Shown: piece by piece, positions 33,781 to 45,600 of the stretch
Layout of the letters: each line of letters opens with the position of its first letter
Position numbering within the stretch: position 1 is the first letter of the stretch
Assembly (NCBI GenBank): GCA_034769895.1
Contig: CM068373.1
Coordinates: 23,688,620 to 23,752,619, forward strand
Origin: Magicicada septendecula
Lineage: Eukaryota; Arthropoda; Insecta; Hemiptera; Cicadidae
Direction of reading: 5' to 3'
DNA length: 64,000 nucleotides
Made by a program: the position numbers and the translations under genes
Notes under the pieces: generated by a model
Databases searched by the model: none
Told to the model about the DNA's origin: nothing
Seen by the model: the letters and a program-made list of their open reading frames with translations, nothing else

Positions 33781-33782
33781 TT

Positions 33783-33960
33783 CTCTACTTTGGTTTACAG
33801 TGGTATACTATAGTTCTTTGAATATTCTATTTTTCAGCACTACGGCAAGATGTTTTCTTCATTTTACCTTCTGTTCATTGAAATATTCATTGGTTGAGAG
33901 CATTTTTAGATTACTCAGTTTATCTTCTCTCAGTTTTGCAACAACTAATTAAGATTTTTT
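33783..33960 (+). repeat. Dispersed repeat X next to an LTR
   Basis: Copy of the 14525-14700 sequence, directly after the LTR, as at 23.48 kb but in the opposite orientation. Confidence 0.55.
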
Positions 33961-34049
33961 TCCTTAAGAATTCCAAAACTTACAACTTATCATGAACTTA
34001 ATACTTTCTTTAATTGATAATTTAATGAAACCTGTTTTACATCATTATG

Positions 34050-34505
34050 GATCTGATATTGATTGGGAGAGTAAGCTAATAAAATTTAGACGCATCTGTG
34101 GAACGATTCATAAATACCTGAAAAATAAAACTGTAGCTATCCCCACATTCCTGTATGCTAGTGAAACATATACTCTTGGTAAAAGAAACGTGCAGAGGAT
34201 TCAGGCAGCCGAAATGAAATTTCTAAGAGGGGCGCGAGGTGGTCCTTTCTTGGATCGGAGAAGGAATGAAGATATTAGACGCGATTTAAACATTGTATCA
34301 TTGCAACAGAAGATTGAAGACCACAGAAGGAGATGGTGTGAACACTTGAATCGTATGCCTGATATCCGTCTACCTGTGGCTGGCTTGGGTTATCACCCTA
34401 CTGTCAAGAGAGATGTCGGTATACCGAGGGGGAGATGGGTTGCCGAACAGGTCTAAGGCCTAGTCCTTGGAGTGGTGATGATGATGATGATGATGATGAT
34501 GATAA
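34050..34505 (+). pseudogene. Non-LTR RT C-terminal fragment with (GAT)n tail
   Basis: The plus strand reads KLIKFRRICGTIHKYLKNKT, AIPTFLYASETYTLGKRN, IQAAEMKFLRGARG, DIRRDLNIVSLQQKIEDHRR and RWCEHLNRMPDIRLP, then a GRW motif and a stop at 34456. The region is unusually intact: one uninterrupted frame of about 135 codons. The 3' untranslated part is short (GGCCTAGTCCTTGGAGTGG) and ends in an eight-unit GAT tail. Close relatives at 42.9 and 45.4 kb share this ending. A scrap of another copy with GATGATG lies at 35440-35485. Confidence 0.85.
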
Positions 34506-34659
34506 AGGAAAATATATCCTGTGTCTCTGAAAAATTCATCTTTTGTGAAAGCGCAGTTTAAGTTAAAAACGTTAACGAGAAGCAGTCAAATTTTAATCAT
34601 TTTTATCTCACAATTTTGATGCAATAAACTTCATATTGTAAGTCAGTTAAACAAAAAAA

Positions 34660-35367
34660 GGATCTTTTCGGTTAAGTGGCAGCATGCAGCGAGCAATTTA
34701 CTCTACGGAGCATCGCCAGTAACAACGCATTTCCCCCTCCACACGTAGCGATAACCAGCGACAGTTTGTATTTTTATTTTCATTTTGACATATTTTTTTA
34801 TATTTATATTTTTTTTTATATTGTATTTTTATATCCATATAAAATGGTGCTCACACACTTCTCGCATGTATGAATTCCAATCCATGCACGTGAAGTGATT
34901 CATTTCCAACTCATCTTGACAGTATTGCCCGGTTGTGTACTCCTTACTCCAACAGTAAATGAAGTACACGATTGTGCGGAAATCTAAACGAGAATTATTT
35001 AGTAATGTATCCTGTCACACTTGTTTGGATTCCCGACAGTCCTTTGTAGAACATACCCAACTTTTTCACCTGTCGTATACAGTTTCATTTGATCGCCGTT
35101 CGTACAAATTCTTGGGTTATATAAAATATTTTTGTCTCTGAGAAACTGTATCGCTGAATATTTGTCAGGGATCTGTGCTGTTAACTGAAGGAAATTCATG
35201 ATACGCAACGGTACTACTACACTTGCGATTGCGGCATACAGAGTCGCAGGGCACGCTGTCACCATGGAATAGTTGCAAAATGCGTTGGAGGGGGAAATGC
35301 GTTGTTACTGGCGATTGCTTCATAGAGTAATTGCTCACTGCATGCTGCCACTTAACCGAAAAGATCC
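34660..35367. mobile_element. Nonautonomous DNA element with long terminal inverted repeats
   Basis: Arms of about 85-90 bp (34660-34745 and 35281-35367) start GGATCTTTTCGGTTAAGTGG and are about 90% complementary. Flanking octamers CAAAAAAA and CAAGAAAG match at 6 of 8 positions, so an 8-bp duplication is possible but weak. No transposase inside, and the superfamily is not assigned. Confidence 0.65.
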
Positions 35368-35489
35368 CAAGAAAGTAAATAGAATAGATATTCCAATAGC
35401 TCTAGCCATATGCAATCGTGTCTTAAACCATGTGTCTAAGGTGATTATGATGATAAGGTCCTTTGAGTAGTGATGATGCTGAAACCTGT

Positions 35490-36184
35490 TTAAAAAGTAT
35501 CGTAACTTACGTCAACTCACAATAGACGTTTATAATTTTTTCAGTATCCTTATGCAGGAGAGAGAGAAACAGACATGAATAAAATCCGCTTCGGACAACA
35601 TATCGCAGTCGCCCACTGGGGAACAATATTTTTATTTTCCTCTGAGCTCGTTAAATTATTGCAAATGTAGGAGTGAAGTGTTATCGTCGACCCACGTAAC
35701 TTCATTACTGTACACACAATTACAGTGGCTAATGTTTACACATCCACACGCAAATATCCGCTTTCGCCGTACATGTATAATTCGTTTGTTTAACTGTCAG
35801 TAAAAATAATTTAATAAAAGTGGATATTCGTACAATTTAATAGGAATTATTAAATTATTTCCCTTTGCTATTGAAGTATACATTTGAGTCTGTTATGATC
35901 AACATTGTGTTTCCAACGTCACGTTTCAGACACGGCTTGTATGGGTGAAACACTAGCTGTTACGTGCACACTCCAAAAAAATATAATTACTATTATGTGG
36001 TGTTTTACTACGCGTAATTATGTTCTATTTCCACCAACAATACTTTTATACCTATCCACTAGTGTACTATAGTTATTAGTTTATTAAGTGTAGAATCTAC
36101 TTGATAAAAATTAACAGTAATACAACAAAACAATAGAAATACAGTTCATTTTTCACAAGTATCAAAGTCACTTGAAATTATATT
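35490..36184. other. No feature seen
   Basis: Intergenic-like sequence with no ORF or repeat noticed. Confidence 0.4.
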
Positions 36185-36235
36185 CAAAAACTTACGTTAA
36201 TAGTTCCGTCAGTGACTTACTTTTTTTGTCGTTAC

Positions 36236-36267
36236 GACGCGTTTCAAGATGTATGTCTCATCATCAG
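36236..36267 (-). ncRNA. Hammerhead-like motif, left arm
   Basis: The minus strand reads CTGATGA, TG, AGA..TCT (weak stem), T, GAA, the palindrome ACGCGT, then C. GTC would be the cleavage triplet. Stem II is short, so activity is doubtful. Confidence 0.4.
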
Positions 36268-36614
36268 GTGTTTCACTCGATAGGAGGTCGTCAATACATT
36301 AAAATAAAATAAATAAACGAACACATAAAAACACAAACGTGAACGGAACATATACGGCCGGTGCGCACCGCGTCGAAGTCGAGCCCGCACTGATGTTATT
36401 ACTGTACATTATTTACTCTGTAGTCCGTGTGTTTTCAATCTCATCTTGGATACTAATAACTACGTCATATAGTGAGTTTGATTGGAACTGCAGTTGATCA
36501 TTTAATAGGAACTCAGGGATATTATTAGTGACACAAATAATAGTAAGAATATCCCTGAGTTCCTATTAAATGATCAACTGCAGTTCCAATCAAACTCACT
36601 ATATGACGTAGTTT

Positions 36615-39265
36615 AGGGTGACCAGATTTTTTATGACGTAAAACAGGACATTTCTGAAATATGGAAATAAAAAAACAGGACAAAACAGGACACGAGTTAC
36701 AAAGAAAATGTGCTTCGTATATGACTGCACTGCTTCACTAAGACAAATAAAAACTACCTTTTACACATAAAAAGACATATATTTTAATAACCAACTTAAA
36801 AACATACTTATCATGGCACTGGATCATATTATAATTGATCAAGTTTTTTCAAGAATTATAAAATTATAATTATTCAAATATAAATATTCAAATTCTTAAT
36901 AACTATAAAATTACATGGATGTGATTCATAGATATCAACAATCTGCTGAACATGAACTTGTGGCTTCTGAATCAGGAACATCACTATTAACTTTGTACTT
37001 ATCACAAGACCTGATATCTCGCAAGAGCTTCGAATTACTTAATAGCAGGTTGTAGAATTCCTTACAGCTAAGGTCTTGAAAATGAGTTTTTAAAATTACA
37101 ATTGCTTGAATAGTTTTGGTAGTAAAGAGTTTCTTTCATCAATCCAAAGGGAGTTCACAATTGAAAAGACTCTTTCCACAACAGCATTTGTGCCTGGTAC
37201 AGCCAGAGCAAAACTCACAACCATCTCTATGTTTTTACATGGAATGACTATACTTTTAAGTATGTGGAAGACATCACACCATTTCTTATCAATCTCCACA
37301 TTAACGTTTTCCCATTCCTCAAATTTTCTGGATAAAACTTTGTTCACATGTCCTATCTCATCAAATAATTCATCTTCATTACCTGAATTGTTGAACATGA
37401 ATCTACTGTCTTAAGAATTTTCAGACTTTTTAAAACCTCATCCCAAGATACAGAATTTTTCAATGTTATCCAATGAAATGATTTCAGAGGCTGATATGGA
37501 CAGACCCACTTGTTTAAATAACTTAAAAAAGTGTAATAAAATAAATTGGTAATCGTTTTATATTTCGATTGGGTGAAAAGACCTTCATTTTCTAAGTTAA
37601 TTAAAATTGAAGAAGCAACTGAAGTTTGAAATTTACTACATTTCCTGTTATTGACTTTTTCTGTAAGCAATTCTAATTCTTCAGCTACTTCAGTGGCTGA
37701 AATGTTGGTTCTTTCCAACTTTTGGATTGAATTTGAAAACATTTTCAGTTGGCTTTGTATGAAATGAAGCCAAAGAAGTGACTGTGGGTTCTCAAAAAAT
37801 TGTTTTAGCAATGTAGGACACCTATCCTGAGACATGAAATAAGACTTTAGAGGTTCATAAATATCAATAACCCTTGTAACTCCTGGCAACAATGACAACC
37901 ATCTAGTTTTAACACTACCCAGAACCTGCTTATATTCAGTAGCAACAAAATCACAAAATAATTTCAATTCCTCCACACGCACAGTATAAATGTGAAAATA
38001 TTGAAATATTTTATTCACTACTGTTTCTATGTCGATAGGAAGAATGTCTGCACTTGTTTGTACACCATTGTGTACCACATGAGCTGCACAGCCAATGCCT
38101 TGAATATTCATTTTGAGCACACTGTTTAATTTAGAAAAAACGTTGTTTGTTCCAGCCCTCTTGTACCCATCAAAGTTAGTGTTACAGTTATCTGCACAAA
38201 GCGCGATGATCTTGTCAACTAAGTGATGTTCCTTTAAGATGTCCAGAACATGATTAGCTAATAAATCTGCTGTTTCTCCACCAACGTTCTGAAAACAGAT
38301 TACTTTGCACTGAACACCTTTGGTAGGAATGAAATACCTAACTAGAATCGGCACTAATTTTAAGCTTTTGTGATTTGATGCATCAACCATCACAGACACA
38401 TACTTAGCATCTTCAAGTTCTGATTGCACTTCATGCATTGCATACGGCGATAAAACGTTCACTAAAATCGACTCGCACTTTGTCCTGGAACACATGAATT
38501 TCTTCTCAAATAGTTCTCTGATGATAAGAGATGTGCAGTCCATTGAACAGAAAGAATGGTTGTGTTTTGCAGTATGAAATGCAAGCAGCCCTTCTTCAGC
38601 AGCGATACGTTTATCTTCCTCAGTTTGTAGTCCATTCCTACTTACAAAGGAAGTTATACTACTGGAAGTTCTCGCGGAAATGCCAACATGTGTTTCTTTT
38701 TCTTAATGTGCTGTGTAATATCGGCACGTCCTCCATGTTCAATGGAAAAAACTGAACGACATAAAGTACATTCTACCTTTGTAGATGTGGTGTCGTCCTT
38801 CAAGAAAGGAAACTCTTCTTTCAGGGTTTTGGAGAAAGTACACTTTCTTTTCCCCATATTAATATGCACGTGTATCTCGAGCCAAGCGAACAACAGACAA
38901 TGGAGCAAGCTCGCCACGCCAGGCGTTAAAACTAACCAAACAAACAAAGTTTACCTTGATTGCCTCACTCTCCCTTGACGCACTCTGGCGGAAACCAGAG
39001 ATCATCATTTCTTTTCGCGATTGCGTTCCCTTAACCATTCGAGACCTGTCTTGACCTCAGTAAGAAAGTTTAAACGAACGAGACCAAAATGACACAAAAA
39101 CAAATAAAAACTCAAAACGAAGCGAAGATAAAAGATTAGGTTATCCATTATTGCAAGTACAGAAAAACGGGACATTTGACGTCCCGTTAATAATTTGCCG
39201 GGACAACGGGACACATAATGAAAAAAAGGGACAATCCCGTTAAAAACGGGACGTCTGGTCACCCT
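36615..39265 (-). mobile_element. hAT transposon, 2.65 kb
   Basis: The ends AGGGTGACCAGA and TCTGGTCACCCT are terminal inverted repeats. Subterminal AAAACAGGACA-like and ACGGGACGTC-like sequences are repeated near both ends. It sits in the right arm of the Penelope-like foldback. The intact sequence of the other arm (GACGTAGTTATTAG) shows the empty site, but the expected 8-bp duplication is degraded. It encodes one transposase with two frameshifts. Confidence 0.85.
37096..38857 (-). pseudogene. hAT transposase (BED finger, DDE core, hATC domain)
   Basis: Start chosen at MGKRKCTFSKTLKEEF (38857). Residues about 25-60 hold a BED zinc finger, C-T-L-C...H-I-K-K-K-K-H. A one-base shift near 38685 moves to the frame read as the long ORF to 37353. 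That part contains YVSVMVDASNH (first catalytic Asp) and IIALCADNCNTNFDG (second Asp), then GIGCAAHVVHNG and KTRWLSLLPGV, all typical of hAT. A second one-base shift near 37398 leads to the C-terminal dimerisation domain, VPGTNAVVERVFSIVNSLW. I see no other stop between these parts, so the copy died recently. An intact protein would be about 580 residues. Confidence 0.85.
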
Positions 39266-39481
39266 ACAGTTATTAGTATCCAAGGTAAGATTGAAAACAC
39301 ACGGACTACAGAGTAAACAACGTACAGTAATAACAACAGTGCGGGCTCGACTTCAACGGGGTGCGCACCGGCCGTATATGTTCCGTTCAAGTTTATGTTT
39401 TTATGTGTTTTTATGTGTTTTTATGTGTTCGTTTATTTATTTTATTTTAATGTATTGACGACCTCCTATCGAGTGAAACAC

Positions 39482-39509
39482 CTGATGATGATACGTCTTG
39501 AAACGCGTC
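39482..39509 (+). ncRNA. Hammerhead-like motif, right arm
   Basis: CTGATGA, TGATACGTCTT, GAA, ACGCGT, C. Stem II is weak, as in the left arm. Confidence 0.35.
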
Positions 39510-39716
39510 GTAACGGCAAAAAAAGTAAGTCACTGACGGAACTATTAACGTAAGTTTTTGAAGAAATACAGTATCTGGTGTTGTCTCTCCGACAATTGGA
39601 GGACAACTGACTGCATGTTCCAGTTAATAATAAAGAGGGGCTTAGTCCAGCAGTGCACTTATATTGAATAATCTCTTTACGGTGAAGGTTAAATGAAAAT
39701 GTTTGGCGTGAAAAAT

Positions 39717-40217
39717 TGTTCAAGAGACCTGAGAATTGCTACGACAAATTACCTAACACTCTCGAAAAGTCGTACACGTTTCTCGGCTCTCCAAGCGGGT
39801 GCGGTGTCTCAGTTAAGCCCGTGTACACAAGTAGCTTTCAGACTGTTCGAGCTCTTGGAATTTACGCAAATTATGTTAGCGCGCGGCCAAAATAATGGAA
39901 AATTAATCTGCATCTCGCGTGGGGTACGTATAAGGGTATACACCCGGCTACGTTTGTTACACCTGACGATAGTGTGAAGTGCGCTTCAAGTGGAATTGCG
40001 GATTTGTGGAAAGTGATTATTGTATTAAAGTGCGGAACTGTATCAGTTTATATTATTGTTGTGTGTGGACAACTATAACTTGAATTATTGTATAATAGTG
40101 TCTTGTCGATTTCAAATTGTTATTATTGACTAATTAAATTTGGTAATTAGTGACTTCATTGGTGTGTGTAGTTTGTTTCCACTGTACAATACGATGATCT
40201 GTAAGACCGTCGTAGCA
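39717..40217 (+). repeat. Solo LTR, ATAT family, plus orientation, diverged
   Basis: Starts TGTTCAAGAGACC and ends GACCGTCGTAGCA, followed by ATAT. GTATAAGGG marks the promoter at about 39929. The left flank is AAAAAT rather than ATAT. Confidence 0.6.
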
Positions 40218-40221
40218 ATAT

Positions 40222-40679
40222 CGGTTAAGGTTTTATTAGATTAGTGATTAAAATCTCTCACTGAGGGCACTAACCTAAATATCAGTACGTTAAGACTTAT
40301 TTAAAATGAGTGTCACATTAAAATCAGTAGTAGCTACAACATAATCATAACAGTAATTATATAATTTCGATAATGTACTACTCATTTTTAGTTTACAAAG
40401 GGAAGGAAAATTGAAAATCGATTGTGTTGATTTCACTCTACATTCCTTGGAATTCGTTTTGAATGTGATTATTTACTTTACTCTCAACTCTTGAAACGCT
40501 TTACTCTGAATATCAAACCTAAAGTGGATTCTGACATTAGTAAACATAAACAATTTCTCGGTGGAAACCTCGATTGGGCCAAATACACAAATGTTATTAT
40601 TTTGTGGATTAAATAGTTTTTTCAACACTCTAGGTGATAATAGTACTTGGTCCTACAGAATGTGTTTCCTGTAAATAAT
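40222..40679. other. No feature seen
   Basis: AT-rich flank without recognisable content. Confidence 0.4.
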
Positions 40680-41062
40680 GGTACCTACAAATTGTTAAGC
40701 TGTGTGAAACTGTTTCTGTGGTTCTATATGTATCTAAAACATGGACAATGCGAAAAGGGACAACGAACGATTAGAGGGCTTTTTAGACATGGTGTTGGAG
40801 GAGAATGCAAGGGATGCCATCCACAGTGATAAATAAACAATGCTGATCTATGTCAATTAATAAATGGAAAACGATGGTTACAGAAAAACATTATCAGGAG
40901 GTAATGCAGATGTTTGGAACATTTAATTCGGCACGAAAGATACGATATATGCTGAAGGGGAATATTATTAGAAGAACTGCTACGGTAAGGCCAAGAAAAA
41001 GTACATAGATGAAATTTCTGGAGGAATGGTGTGGCGTGGTGTGGCGTGGCGTGGCGTGGCGT
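40680..41062 (+). pseudogene. Heavily decayed non-LTR RT 3' end
   Basis: The plus strand reads VSVVLYVSKTWTMRKG, a decayed form of VPTLLYASETWTLRK, and later KIRYMLKGNIIRRTATVRPRKS. It is followed by a short GTGGC tandem repeat (41030-41062). The assignment rests mainly on the first block. Confidence 0.4.
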
Positions 41063-42419
41063 GGGTACATAACAGCTGTTCCGGTTGTGACAGGTCTAAA
41101 ACTTAGCCTAAAAATTATTAAAAATTTTTCCTAGTACCAAGTGTTTTTTTTTAGAGCTAAAATATCTTTTTAGAGTATTTTCTATCATTTGCTGGCAGAA
41201 TAAGCGAGTCCCAGTTCAATAGAATCTGACTCCACTCTACTTACACAGAATAAATTAGGACACAAATAATCGAATTAATAATAATATAGACGAACAGACA
41301 AAAATTGGTAGGTAGTAAATGATGCACGTTGGTTCCGAAACGAACATAGCTGCTAACTGAGCCTTTTGCCGGTTAATACAGCGGCAACACGTTGGGTGGA
41401 CGAATGTGTCGCCCTGCTGTTTGTACAGTGACAACTACTACGAGGTCAATCTCCACACGCAGTAAAACATTACCAGTGTCTGAGCCGGCAACACAAGACG
41501 GTGAAAATACACATCAGTTCGAAAGCAATGTTATGCTTTTCTTCAAGTTTTCCTACTCATATTTTTCGGCTTTCAAATTATTGAACAACTAATCTATTTT
41601 TGATGTGATATAACTAATATTATTTTCTTTCGTTTCCAGGACTGTTGGCGCTGGCAACAGCGGTTACATGAACGCCACGCTACTGGAAAGAGGGTAAAAA
41701 GGATACAGATATTACAAGGAGAAGGCATTCAACAAACAAATCTGATAAATTCAGACTACAGTCGCTTATCAGACTTCGGATTTGTGATGGAAGAAGAAAA
41801 ACAAAAAGAAAAAAAAAACAATTCTAACTACGCGCTTCGCATAATGTCCTGAATGATGAGTAATATGAAATCTCCCTGAAACTTTGTCACATGTAACGCA
41901 ATTGAAAAAAAAAAGGAAAATCCAAAATAAACTCTGCATACGTGCATGCTGATGTGGTGAAAATAGTCTTCTGGGAAGTTTACCAGAGAGAAACAGCTGA
42001 TTATATCCAAGTCACGTCAAGTTCATACGTTATGTTTGATCAGCAACAGCCAGCAGACATAAATAATTTCTCGTGAGAGAAACTACTCTGTGAATTATGG
42101 ACGGAGCAACCGAACTAGGTTAAGTAAATAGTCCGTGATTCGGTTGCACGTATTATGGATTCCAGTATCACACTTCACTCGGTCCGCCGTGTGTGTACAA
42201 CCCCGTACATAACACGTTAGGCTTGCATTCCGTTTAACTTTCTGCCTGTGAATGTGTAAAATTTATTAGGTAGTGTAAATTGTGTTTTAAAAGCAGGTGC
42301 TTAGATTGACTACGTGAATGTGTGCGTGCTTCTGATTATGATAAACTCGGGCAAAGACTACAGGCGAGTTTTGGAGGCATTGGAAAACCACCAAATTTCA
42401 GACTATAAAAACGTGTTGG
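41063..42419. other. No gene recognised
   Basis: Intergenic. ORFs of about 60 codons at 41392 and 41828 have no recognisable motif. Poly(A)-like runs lie near 41800. Confidence 0.4.
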
Positions 42420-42700
42420 ATCGGTCGTGGCGTAGTGGGTAACGTGTGGCGCTGCTACGCTGTCGCCGCGGGTTCGATTCCCGCCGAGGCCATCTGAATT
42501 AGAAACGACCGTTCACCTTCCAAGACGATGGCAAACCAGCAAGAGGTATCCTGCCTCGTATGAACCCTACCCAACTATAACGTTCGGATCCGGCGTTAAA
42601 CTGTAGGTCCCATATACCTGTGAGAGAATCCGTAACACACGCACACGGGTATATGCGAGGAGGGTACAAAGCTGTTTTAAAGCTTACATGCGCACATACA
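42420..42700 (+). repeat. tRNA-derived SINE
   Basis: An RNA polymerase III split promoter is present: A box TGGCGTAGTGGGT (42428-42440) and B box GGTTCGATTCC (42471-42481), separated by about 30 bp as in a tRNA. The body after the tRNA-like head (GAAACGACCGTTCACC ... GGTATATGCGAGGAGGG) is not tRNA. The 3' border is uncertain, with no clear tail. Confidence 0.8.
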
Positions 42701-42834
42701 AACATAGAGTGTAGTGTTTTTGTAGGCTCGTATTTTAAGTGGTTATACTTTTTGGTATCCCCACTCTAGAAAAACTAGCGGAACGAGTAGCAGTATCCTT
42801 CCGTGTTTTATTTTTCAGATAAAATCCTTCATGA

Positions 42835-43205
42835 GATTTTATGAAACTGTGGCTGTCCCCACATTCTTGTATGCTAGTGAGACATGGACTCTTTGTAAAA
42901 GGGACGTGTAGAGGATTCAGGCAGGCGAAATGAACATTCTAAGAGGGACCCAAGGTTGTTCTCTCTTGGATCGGAAAATAAAAAAGGATATTAGACGCGA
43001 TTTAAACATTGTATCATTGGAGCATAAGATTGAAGGCCACAGAAGGAGATGGTGTAAACACTTGAATCGCATGCCTGATATCCGTCTACCTGTGGCTGCC
43101 TTGGGTTATTACCTTGCTGGGAAGAGAGGTGTCGGTAGACCGAGAAGGAGATGGGTCCAAAACAGGTCTAATGTTTAGTCTTTAAAGTGGTGACAATGAT
43201 GATAA
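42835..43205 (+). pseudogene. Non-LTR RT C-terminal fragment
   Basis: The plus strand reads RFYETVAVPTFLYASETWTLCKRDV, a TAG, IQAGEMNILRGTQG, DIRRDLNIVSLEHKIEGHRR, WCKHLNRMPDIRLPVAALGY and GVGRPRRRW. Same family as the fragment at 34.1 kb, more decayed. It ends in a short GATGATGAT tail. Confidence 0.8.
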
Positions 43206-44130
43206 ACCAATAGCAGTCTTAAGGTGTTAAGTGGACAATACATGGCTGTTTGAATAGGCCTAATAATGTTTGACATAAATGAGATATAACTTGGAGTAGC
43301 ATACCGTGCGTGTGTCCTACGGGGCCTAGAGACTATTACTTGGCAAGGTGTCTTTCAACCACGTACTTGTGCGTTATAATTAGTTAGAAAGTTTTTAAAA
43401 AATGTTCTTAATATTTGAGAATTAATTGGGATTCATTTATTTTTAGACAAATGAGCACATCTTTTGCGTTTTTCAGTCTCCTTCGCAATGAGCATAAGTA
43501 TGTGAAATGTGTGACTGAATGAAATATGTGACTGAATACTAGGTACGTTTTTCAGTCTCCTTCGTCGACTCATCCTGTGGGAAAAATCAGCTTCGATACA
43601 CACTAGAATAACAATTGGCGGCCGAAGAAGAGTGCTCGATTATAGTCTTACATTTCGAATATGAACTATGGTGTTCGTATAGTACGGGATAATGATTTCT
43701 AAAAAAAGTGTTTTCATAGAACGTATGACGCTTTCGTTTTTTTATTGACACTGTGTCCACTTAATTAGACCTAACAAATTCGTTATCCAGTTAAAAATAT
43801 TTCAAATTTAGTAGGTGTAATGTAATATTATGTCGGACTGTGGTTAAATATAGGGTGTATAGCTGATTCCGACACTACATCACTAATTCTTAAAGTTTGT
43901 TCCGAAATACACACACCCCGCTACACAATGACTGTTATTAGCATCTTCGTTATGACTCCTTCCTGAAAAACAATTGATCACTTTCTCGGGCTTGTCACTA
44001 CAGTCTGAATACATGACATTTCCGAGTTATCACTAATAACTCTGGCAACTAAATTCACAACATGTGTTATCAGAAAATATGGAAATCATTGTCTCTCTAT
44101 TCTTCTGAATCCACTAATTTAACAAAATAT
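43206..44130. other. No gene; short direct repeat
   Basis: TTTTTCAGTCTCCTTCG occurs twice (43471 and 43549). Otherwise AT-rich with no assignment. Confidence 0.4.
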
Positions 44131-44134
44131 ATAT

Positions 44135-44625
44135 TGTTACGTCGGTCTCACTGATCGTCGTATGGTATAGTGGAAACAAAATACAAACACCAATGAAGTC
44201 ACTAATTACAAGTTTTAATTATTCACAAATAACAGTTTGTAATCGACAAGTTATTCAACAAGATTATACTCGTACAATAATTGAAGTTAAATTTATCCAC
44301 AGGCAATAATAATGTCAAGTATTAGAGTTCCACACTAACTATAGCACAGTAAACACTTTTCACTAAGCCTCAACAATGACTCGATCCGCACTAAGTAAAT
44401 CGCCCAACGTAAACTAATTGACAAAGCTAGACTCTCTTTTATAGGTCGCGAAGGTTTCCAGAATAAATGTTCTTCATTAATGCGTCGTGGCAGCTTAGTG
44501 TGTATTTCAAGTGCTCTCCCGAACACTCTGGAAAGGGTACTTGAGTGCTACGTGACTGGAAGGGCTTGACACAGACGAGAACGACACTCTCGCCTTTTCA
44601 AGAGCGTTCCGTTACATTCGTTACA
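44135..44625 (-). repeat. Solo LTR, ATAT family, clean copy
   Basis: TGTTACGTCGG ... ATTCGTTACA, flanked by ATAT at 44131-44134 and 44626-44629. On the minus strand the TATA box is CCTATAAAAGAG, with an initiator-like TTAGTTT downstream. Length 491 bp. No internal region. Confidence 0.75.
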
Positions 44626-44744
44626 ATATTTAAAAAATTTTAACTTTTTTCCTTAAGTTCCGTAACATGTGTAAATCTAATCAAGAAAAATTCTAACATA
44701 AATTAACATAAAGAGCTTAGGGTGGTAGGCTCTCAGGCGACATT

Positions 44745-45600
44745 CCAATAAAAACCAGAGTTAGGCAGACATTCTGTGTTTCCCCAAACCTGATTCATTA
44801 TATACATTGACGTCATGTTGAGAGCATGGAAATCCAGAGTGACATCGGGAATAAAGATTAACAAATCAATTTGTATAGGTCCCTTGCTATACGCGAATGA
44901 CATAGTTCTTATTCAAGAAAACGAGAATGATTTACAAAGAGGTATGTTTCAATTACAAGAAGTGGCAGCAGAGTACACACTGACAATATCAGTAAGAAAG
45001 ACCAGAACCATTGCCTTTAAAGGTTAATATCCAGCGAGGACCAAGATAGTTATAAACAACAGCTCTTTAGAACAAGTGAGCCGTTTCAAATATCTCTGCT
45101 GTGCAGTAACCTATGAATCTGAATATGATATAAGAGAGAAGATAAATAAATCTAGGAACATTTGTGATACGATTCATAGAAATATTAGAATTAAAACAAG
45201 ACACAGCACAAGGATTAAATAAAGGAGACAATTGCAATACCCACATTGATTTATGCAAGAGAGGCGTGGGTCATGAGAAAAAAGGAAAGCGGCAAGATTC
45301 AGATTGCTGAAATGCAGTTTCTTCAAAAACTTTAAAATTATACATTGGAAGATAGAATAAGGAATGAAGATATCAGAGCAGAACTCGAAGTAAAGGACAT
45401 AAATGAAATTATATCAATTTACAGAAGATAATGGTGGGATCATCTGCAAAGGGTGACAGACTATCGATTGCCGAAAGCGGCACTGAACTATAAAGCCACT
45501 GGTAGAAGAAACGTGGGTCGTCCGAGGATGAGATGGGTGCCAGAACAGGTTTATGTAACCTAATCCTTGAAGAAGGGAAGAAGAAGAAGAAGAAGAGCTT
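44745..45600 (+). pseudogene. Non-LTR RT palm-to-end fragment, decayed
   Basis: The plus strand reads GIKINKSICIGPLLYANDIVLIQENENDLQRGMFQL, where YAND replaces the catalytic FADD/YADD. Then come TISVRKTRTIAFKG, INNSSLEQVSRFKYLC and YDIREKINK, followed by broken frames to a GRPR.RW-like ending. The tail is GAAGAAGAAGAAGAAGAG at about 45580-45597. The plus-strand ORF 44815-45027 is the best-preserved part. Confidence 0.75.

Larger units (their letters stand above)
36185..39560. mobile_element. Penelope-like foldback split by a hAT transposon
   Basis: The outer arms CAAAAACTTACGTTAATAG and their complement start and end the unit. Arms of about 340 bp meet at a 20-base loop near 36535. The right arm is interrupted at 36614 by a hAT element and resumes at 39266. 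Each arm has a hammerhead-like motif near its outer end. No GIY-YIG or RT coding is present, so this would be a short nonautonomous derivative. Confidence 0.7.

Noticed and set aside
42428-42481. Functional tRNA gene
   Set aside because: A and B boxes are present, but I could not draw an acceptor stem or anticodon arm, and the sequence continues as a SINE body.
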